Assembly (NCBI GenBank): GCA_038087015.1
Contig: JASBNA010000012.1
Location: forward strand, 682,001 to 746,000
Direction of reading: 5' to 3'
DNA length: 64,000 nt
DNA from: Cerrena zonata
Lineage: Eukaryota; Basidiomycota; Agaricomycetes; Polyporales; Cerrenaceae
Shown: positions 57,787-64,000 of the stretch, one piece after another
Layout of the letters: every line of letters starts with the position of its first letter
Position numbering within the stretch: position 1 is the first letter of the stretch
The notes under the pieces: model-generated
The model's database searches: none
What the model saw: the letters and a program-made list of their open reading frames with translations, nothing else
Told to the model about the DNA's origin: nothing
Made by a program: the position numbers and the translations under genes

Positions 57787-60700
57787 ATGTCGACCATGAC
57801 TCGATCTCGCAGAACGAAACATGATAATGCTACTGACAAAGAAAATACGACAGTGAACGGCAATGAACTGGATACGAAACCTACTCGAGTCAGATCGAAA
57901 AGAAAAGTGTACTGCATGTGTAAACAGTCCGATGATGGGTCGCCGATGATTTTGTGCTCGGATTGCAAAGAGTGGTATGTTCTGTCATTGTTATTATCTG
58001 TGTCGTTTATCGAATGCATGGCGTTTACAGGTATCACTTCCACTGCGTCGCTCTTAGTGAGGAAGACGCAGAGGACATAAGTGAGTGTCCCTTTCACATC
58101 TCCGGTAATGTCACCACTCACCGTGTCTTCTTAGGACTTTACATCTGCCCGTCATGTCACGCAAAGACAGGCTTGCACACAGTCAGTGAGTATCTAAGGA
58201 TCGCGACCACCATCCTTGAACTTGTGCCTATTTTCCTGCCATTTTCGCGACCCTTTATGTACCTTGCCAAATATCATGTCGTAGCTGTCGTACGCTTTCC
58301 CAAGTCCCTAGTCTTCTTCCTACGTCGATTTCTCTGCGTGAGAAGCAGCCATACGGCTGGCGTTGTTCGAGTGAGCCAAGCCAGCAAGCCAATCGGATAT
58401 ATAGACGGGTACATAGACAATGACTGCTCTGCCGCTCGTGTGACAATTGTGTTGCCTCATTCGAGACACATTTGTTACAATATGTGAATGGGTGAAAGTA
58501 GTCGTAACAGAGTACATATGGAGCATGCCATTGGTTTATACGTAGTGCTGCCAGCTGCTGCCACCGTGTCGTCTGTGGCGTATAATGCTTCACATACATC
58601 GAGCGCGATAATTGCTTTTTATAATGATGGCTTTCTTTTTGCTTGGGACATTTTCGTTGCTTTGATTCATGGATCCTTCATTTTCTATCTCTGAGAAAGA
58701 GACCGTATGCTGACCAAATGGCTTTGATGTAGTGAACTGGGAAGGTCCAGAGGCTGTGGAGGAATGCCCGACGAAACTCAACCCATCTACTGCAAGTACT
58801 TCCCAACTCAAGTCCACCAAATCTCGTCCAAAGTCGAAACCGGCGGAGCCCGAGGAAGAAGAGGAATCATCGTCAAATGACGAAAGCGAAGACGAATATG
58901 TTGCGGATGACAGCAAGTCTCAGCCAAAAGTGAGTATATTCAAGCTAGTAACGTCCTTTGAACATGTCTAACAAACATATTACCAGCGTCGCACACGAAA
59001 ATTATCGTTGTCTGATGATCTCACGTCCAGTGACGATGACGAACCCGGGTCGCAGAAAGCTCTCAAACGCCTGCGCCGTCCTGCTGCCACCCCCAAAGAC
59101 GTCTCTTCAAAAAAGGAGTCAGCATCTCCCGGACCAAGCAACGCTCGCAAACGCCGCCCATCAACAGTCACCCATGCGGCCCCACAGGCCAAACGCCGCA
59201 AATCAGAGTCCACACCTGGAGAAGATGCGACTCGGAAGTACTGCACAACCAAGCTAGAAGAGCTCTTTGCCCAGATCTTCTTGCGCTATCCCATTTTACC
59301 ACAGGATGAAACAGAGGATGGCGATGATATCAAACCTTCGAAGAAGACTGAAGAGTTGACGCCCGAGGAGAAGGAACTTGTTGAAGGCAAGGCGAAGGCG
59401 TTCGTTGGAGACTTGGAACAATGTTTGTTCGACTTGTACTCTGAGCCCGATAAAGCTGGTAAACCGCACGCTGGAGCTAAATACAAGTAGGTGCAGCCAG
59501 TCATTTTTCCATTCAAGTTACTCATTTCTTCCTCACAGAGAGCGGTTCAGAATGCTGACGTTCAATTTGAGCAAAACTGATCGGGTTATTCTTCATATGC
59601 GTATTGCCTCATCTCACATCTCTGCGAAAGAGCTTTCGACCATGTCATCGACGGACCTGGCAAACGAGGAACAAAAACAGTCTATCAAACTGGCCGAGAA
59701 GGAAGCTCTTGCACAAACTATCTTGAAGAAGACGGTCCTACCCAGGGCTAAGATGACGCACAAAGGTATGCAAGACATCGAAGATATCAATGGTACTGCC
59801 GCGAGGGAACGACAGACAGAGGCTGAAGAAGAGGATCGTATCGAACGTGAACGACAAGCCCGTCTGCGGCTTCAGGCAGAACGTGCTCAAGCTCAGTCTG
59901 CGAAACAAGGTTCTGCCCCACCGGAGTCGCCTATCACACCGACATGGGGTGGGCCTCCGCCTGTGCCTGGACATGGAGGTCCCAATAGACCTTTGTTTGT
60001 CTCTGCTGGGTCAGACATGACATCAGCGTCAGAGGGGGAGTTGAATCTTGCAGATCTCATTAACATCGACGACGAGCCCAGTAATGACGACTTGTCTATT
60101 TCCCTTACTATCCCTCCACCACCTATTGCTTCTACCGTACCAGCATCACCGAGTACCGAAACACCCACCACTGTTCAGTCACAAAATCCAGCTCAAAGTC
60201 CTGCCTCTCACGCGACTGGCATTTCGCCGTTCGCTGCCAAACCGGAGTCTGGTCATAGAAGTTCATTTGACCTTTCCTCACTCTGGAGTCCGGCAAAGGA
60301 CGATGGAGAAGCCAAGGCTGAGCAAGATGCCATGTTGGTCGAAGAACCCGATCAAATGGAAGATGATTCCAAATCACCGCAGCAAACTTCTATGGAGGTG
60401 GACGTACTATCTAATGGAGGAGGTGCGGGCGATCAAGACTTCGACATGTTCCTTCAGCAGGATGAGGACAAGGAAGGCGGTGCCCAATCCGGTGTCCCCG
60501 AGACAAAGCCTCCGACTTTCGATGAGTTGCCACATGTCTGGAGTGGAAAGGTATAGTTCAATTTCCATTATAATTTCTTTCTCATCCCGAACTCAATGTA
60601 TTTCTACAGATCAGCATGCCATTGGATTCGACTGTCCCGCAAGAAGTAACATTATTTGCCCGCCAAGTGGGTGGGAGATCTTTAGGCAGAGATTCACCGT

Positions 60701-61869
60701 TGTGGAAAACGCTGTTCCCGGTGGACCATCTTCGCATTGACGGACGAGTCCCAATTGACAAGTCAGCTGAATATTTGACACAGACAAGACTCAATGCTAC
60801 GAAGGAACTCATTGCCGCCGCCTTCAGTCCTGGTTCTGAGGGAAGCAACAGCCCATTCGACGCATTGATTAGGTACCTTCTCGGAAAAGGGTAAGTCGCA
60901 TTCTAAGTTTATATTCCGTCTTCTCTGAACTAACTTTTTTTGCGAACAATTAGACGTCATGGGCTGGTTTTCCCATGGGGCCCACGACCAAAGGATAACC
61001 ATCCTGGAAGGGAACTGTACATCATCCCTCTCTTGTCATCAGAAGTCATACCAGAGTACATGGAGCTTTTAGACGATCTACAGCTCCCGAAAACCAGGAG
61101 TTCTGACCTTCTGATTGGTATCTGGGTTCTGAACAAAGGCAAACTTGTAGCACCGCCCTCGACGCCTCCCATACATTCCCTGCCTCCAACATCTATTCCA
61201 CTCCCATCCGTGCCGATTCCTCCTCCTCAAGCACAACCTCAACTGGCTCAGAATGCTACCATCCCACCTTACTCATTACCCATTACCGATATCATGTCCG
61301 CCGACGTCACTGCCCAAATTGCGTCATTGACTCCAGAACAAATTCAGCTCATGTTGCGTACTTTACAGGCTTCAACGACACCACAATCTGTACAAGTACC
61401 TCCACCAATTGGAATTCCTCAAGCATCGTTGCAGCAATGGACTAATCCCGCTCCCGCAGCTCCTTATCCATCTTATGCTCCTGTTCCAGGTCCTTCACCT
61501 CCGCCGTCGGCGGTTCCATATGTACCTCCACCCGGACCATCTGGGCCCTCTGGTTCTGGCCCTTACCCTCCTAGTTATGACTATGATCGATATTCTGAAT
61601 ATCCTGATTATCCTCGTGATCAATATGAATCTCATGGTGGTCGTCGTGGAGGACCTAGAGGTGGTAATGGAGATCGTGGTCCAAGGCAGCGCGGGCGAGG
61701 CAGAAACGTGAGTAGAGGTGGAGGTGGAGGATATGGTGGCTCTCGAGATGGTGGGTGGAAGAATAGAGGAAGAGGTAGGGATCGAGGTGGTCCTGCGAGT
61801 CCCCCTAGGGATGGTGGAAGATGGAGTGGCGGGCCTCCACCATATAATAACCAGTGGAATCCTTCATGA
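57787..61869 (+). CDS. BYE1: BYE1-type transcription regulator: PHD finger, TFIIS central domain, SPOC domain
   Basis: Eight exons, about 1,060 residues. The PHD finger starts at residue 43 (CMCKQSDDGSPMILCSDCKEW and YHFHC, then CPSC; Cys4-His-Cys3 ligands present). After an acidic, Lys-rich region comes a TFIIS central domain (RKYCTTKLEELF, KYKERFRMLTFNLS and AKELSTMSS), a coiled Glu/Arg stretch, and a SPOC domain (VWSGKISMPLDSTVP to IPLLSSEVIPEYMELLDDL). In budding yeast BYE1 binds H3K4me3 and RNA polymerase II and opposes elongation. Here the C-terminus adds a Pro-rich region and an RGG-rich tail (RGGPRGG, GRGRNVSRGGGGG). The third intron (about 58184-58731) is ten times the usual length. 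No lesion. Confidence 0.87.
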
Positions 61870-62209
61870 GTGCTTTGCGTGATGGCATATTTTATTGTTC
61901 TAATTTTGTAGTTTTCTACTACGTCTCCTTTAATCGTGGTTCACTCGTTGCTTCGCCTCGGTTTATTTTCCATTACTATCCATGTTTTTGTCAGAATGTC
62001 AATGCTCGTTCCCATGTTCTCGCGAATAACAAGAAATAGTCATAAGTGTCGTTACTATGTCGTCAATGTAAAAACAGAAAACAAAAGAGATCAAGTAGTG
62101 GTATCAAATTAGATGATTCATATTGGTTCCAGTCCGTCCGTGGCATCCAAACAAACTAGAACACTAACATACTAACCCATCAAGGCAAAAAAACACCATT
62201 ACTCTCCCT

Positions 62210-64000
62210 TTACTCGAAGGGCATACCCTCAACTGCATCAACCAAAGATGCCCAGTTAGCCGCCACACCCTCGGAATACGAACTCTCCTCCCGTGCGAGG
62301 TTCTTGACTGTCTGGGCGATGAGTGCATTTTCGCGGTTATGTAAAACAACGCGGAGTTCGTGCCACATGCTGAGTTGAGAATAATATAAGTGAGGAATAT
62401 AAACAGATAAAAACCAACAACGTACGAGGCCCGAATAAAAATTCTACGATTGAGCATGGCGGCAATGCTCGCCTGATCTCTCTCAATCAAACCAGTAAGT
62501 TTGTCGACCTCATCTTCGAAATGATCTTTCTGTGCCTGCTTGACGGCTTCCAACTTTAGCGAATTGGTCTCGACGCGCTTCTTGAGCTTATCGACCGAGT
62601 CACCCGAGAATCGGTCATGTCGAATGAACAGGTCCCTCATGGCGATATACAAATCTCGCTGGGCCTGAGATTGAAATAGGAACTTGGTGAGAAAAATATG
62701 GTACATGAGGGTGGGAATTTGACAAACCTTGAGAGATTCGAGGGTGCTGTAAAGCAACCTTCTGGTCTGTGAAGAGAGAGAATCACAGGGTTAAGTCGAT
62801 GTAGTTCTAGACGTCCCAGCGCCAAGAGAGAAGAGAAAATACGTACACGCTCCTCCATAGCATCGGCGTGTATTTGCGTGTGTTGCGCAACAGTACTCAA
62901 TCCCTGTCTAACTCCCGAACAAAGCTCACAGTCGTCTCCTCTCCAGCATCTCTCATTCACTTCCACGAGTGTCCTTAACGTATTTGTCAATCGCGCAGTA
63001 TCGCTCTGTTGATTCGTTCCCGCAATACCGGCAGAACGTGGTAAATGGAATCCCGAGAGTATGGAGGATGCAAGGGATTGCGTTTCACCATCAGCATTTG
63101 AGGCATTTGAAGCGTGGGTTGCGATAGAGGAGGTAGGAGAGAAAGGAGGCAAGGCAAAGTGAGCTTGCATAAAGTTCCGGCCTGGTAAAGGGGGAGGGGA
63201 GACCCGTACCGCTGCTGCCTCGCGCCGCTTAATGATGCGCTCAGCTAGGATGCATATCTTTTGCCACTGTTCGATGAGTGAGGTGATCTTGCTTCGTACC
63301 ACGCTATTCATTGAATTGTGCAACGTTAGTAAGTAATAAAATATATATTATTTTCAATGACTATTACGCACGCGAGTTTGTCTTCGAGGTCACTAGGAAT
63401 CGCCATTTCTTCAATCCGGTCAACTCGTTTGGTTGCAGACTCCTCTTCGATCGAGATGGACGCTTGCTTGCGCCATTGCTCGAAAGAAGGCTCTGTAAGG
63501 AAGACAGAGATGAGACCATCGTCTTTGATGATGGGGTGGTTGCTATTAATCACGTTAGCAAGTTCTTGGAGATAGCAAGTAATTTATACCATACACCACG
63601 AAGTTAATGAATCGGGCGAGACCTCGCCTACACGTAGATATTAGTATTGTCAGACGTGTAGAGACTATAGTGCACACCTTCTTTGCTCAATAAATCCTTC
63701 ATCAGCTAGAAAACGTCAACTTAGAAATGCATCGACGTATCAATCGAAATTTACTTACGTCCGATACGTTTCGGAGGTAGCGATGGTAGGAGCCTGAAGG
63801 GGTACCGTTTCACAAGAACATCCCAGAGAAACACGAATTCAGAATAGCGTCGAGGAACAGACGCGCCCCTCTAGAAATCAAATTCAGTCCGGCATCTTTG
63901 AAGATCGGGGAATGAAGGAACCGTACGTCAGTTGAGACTTCGTACACAAGGTAACGGTTAAGAAGGAACCCTTGTTGACCCAAGATGTTCACATTGACCG
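62210..64000 (-). CDS. MVP1: sorting nexin MVP1, 5' end beyond the window
   Basis: Reading from the right edge: [22 protein letters not shown], then after an intron [19 protein letters not shown] and [12 protein letters not shown]: the PX domain with the RRYSEF motif. Then come [21 protein letters not shown] and [19 protein letters not shown], typical of MVP1, and a C-terminal BAR domain ([46 protein letters not shown]) ending EGMPFE. MVP1 binds PI3P on endosomes and forms retromer-independent recycling tubules. At least six introns. The N-terminus is missing because the gene crosses position 64000. Confidence 0.87.

Noticed and set aside
58617..58696. Box C/D snoRNA inside the long BYE1 intron
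   Set aside because: ATGATGG and CTGA are spaced suitably, but the C box has G instead of the final A and the terminal stem is weak.
1..64000. CRISPR arrays, bacterial operons or phage genes
   Set aside because: Intron-rich eukaryotic genes throughout; no regularly spaced repeats other than the heptamer array within the MITE.

Overview
The window is nuclear DNA of a filamentous basidiomycete, very probably an Agaricomycete. Genes on both strands are split by many introns of about 50-60 bp with GT..AG ends. The protein set is typical of mushroom-forming fungi: large BTB/POZ families, basidiomycete-type P450s, degenerate kinase-like proteins, an OPT transporter, a GH18 chitinase and fungal endosome, chromatin and SIN-type kinase proteins. 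There are no operons, CRISPR arrays or rRNA genes. All gene models were spliced by eye.

Layout. 1-5 kb: a secreted periplasmic-binding-protein-like protein and an UNC93-like membrane protein. 5-16 kb and 25.7-26.7 kb: six paralogous BTB/POZ genes, two of them with an in-frame stop, interleaved with a conserved Ser/Pro-rich protein and the cytochrome oxidase assembly factor PET117. 16-25 kb: a cytochrome P450, the retromer sorting nexin VPS5 and a KAR9-like protein with a C-terminal GAR-type domain. 27-32 kb: a divergent pair, the heterochromatin protein CLR2 and TRAPPC12. 32-35 kb: two divergent kinase-like genes that lack key catalytic residues. 35.4-36.2 kb: a 0.8-kb element with 213-bp inverted repeats into which a tRNA-derived SINE has inserted. 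37-44 kb: a broken NTF2-like gene, a 2.5-kb gene-poor stretch, a secreted dibasic-site protein and a chitinase. 44.6-48.2 kb: an oligopeptide transporter. 49-55 kb: a very large kinase with a CH domain, a C1 domain and a C-terminal CaaX box. 57-64 kb: a small unknown gene, a BYE1-type PHD-TFIIS-SPOC protein, and the sorting nexin MVP1, which is cut by the window edge.

The most interesting parts are the nested transposon, whose inverted repeats carry a 20-22-bp periodic heptamer array; the CH-kinase-C1-CaaX protein; the BTB cluster, with a conserved four-cysteine signature, a terminal micro-exon and a shared upstream sequence; and the paired pseudokinases. Several conserved single-copy genes (UNC93-like, CLR2, TRAPPC12, and possibly the KAR9-like gene) contain single-base frameshifts, nearly all of them +1. 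That pattern looks as much like residual long-read assembly error as like gene decay, so those genes are reported as probably functional but unverified.
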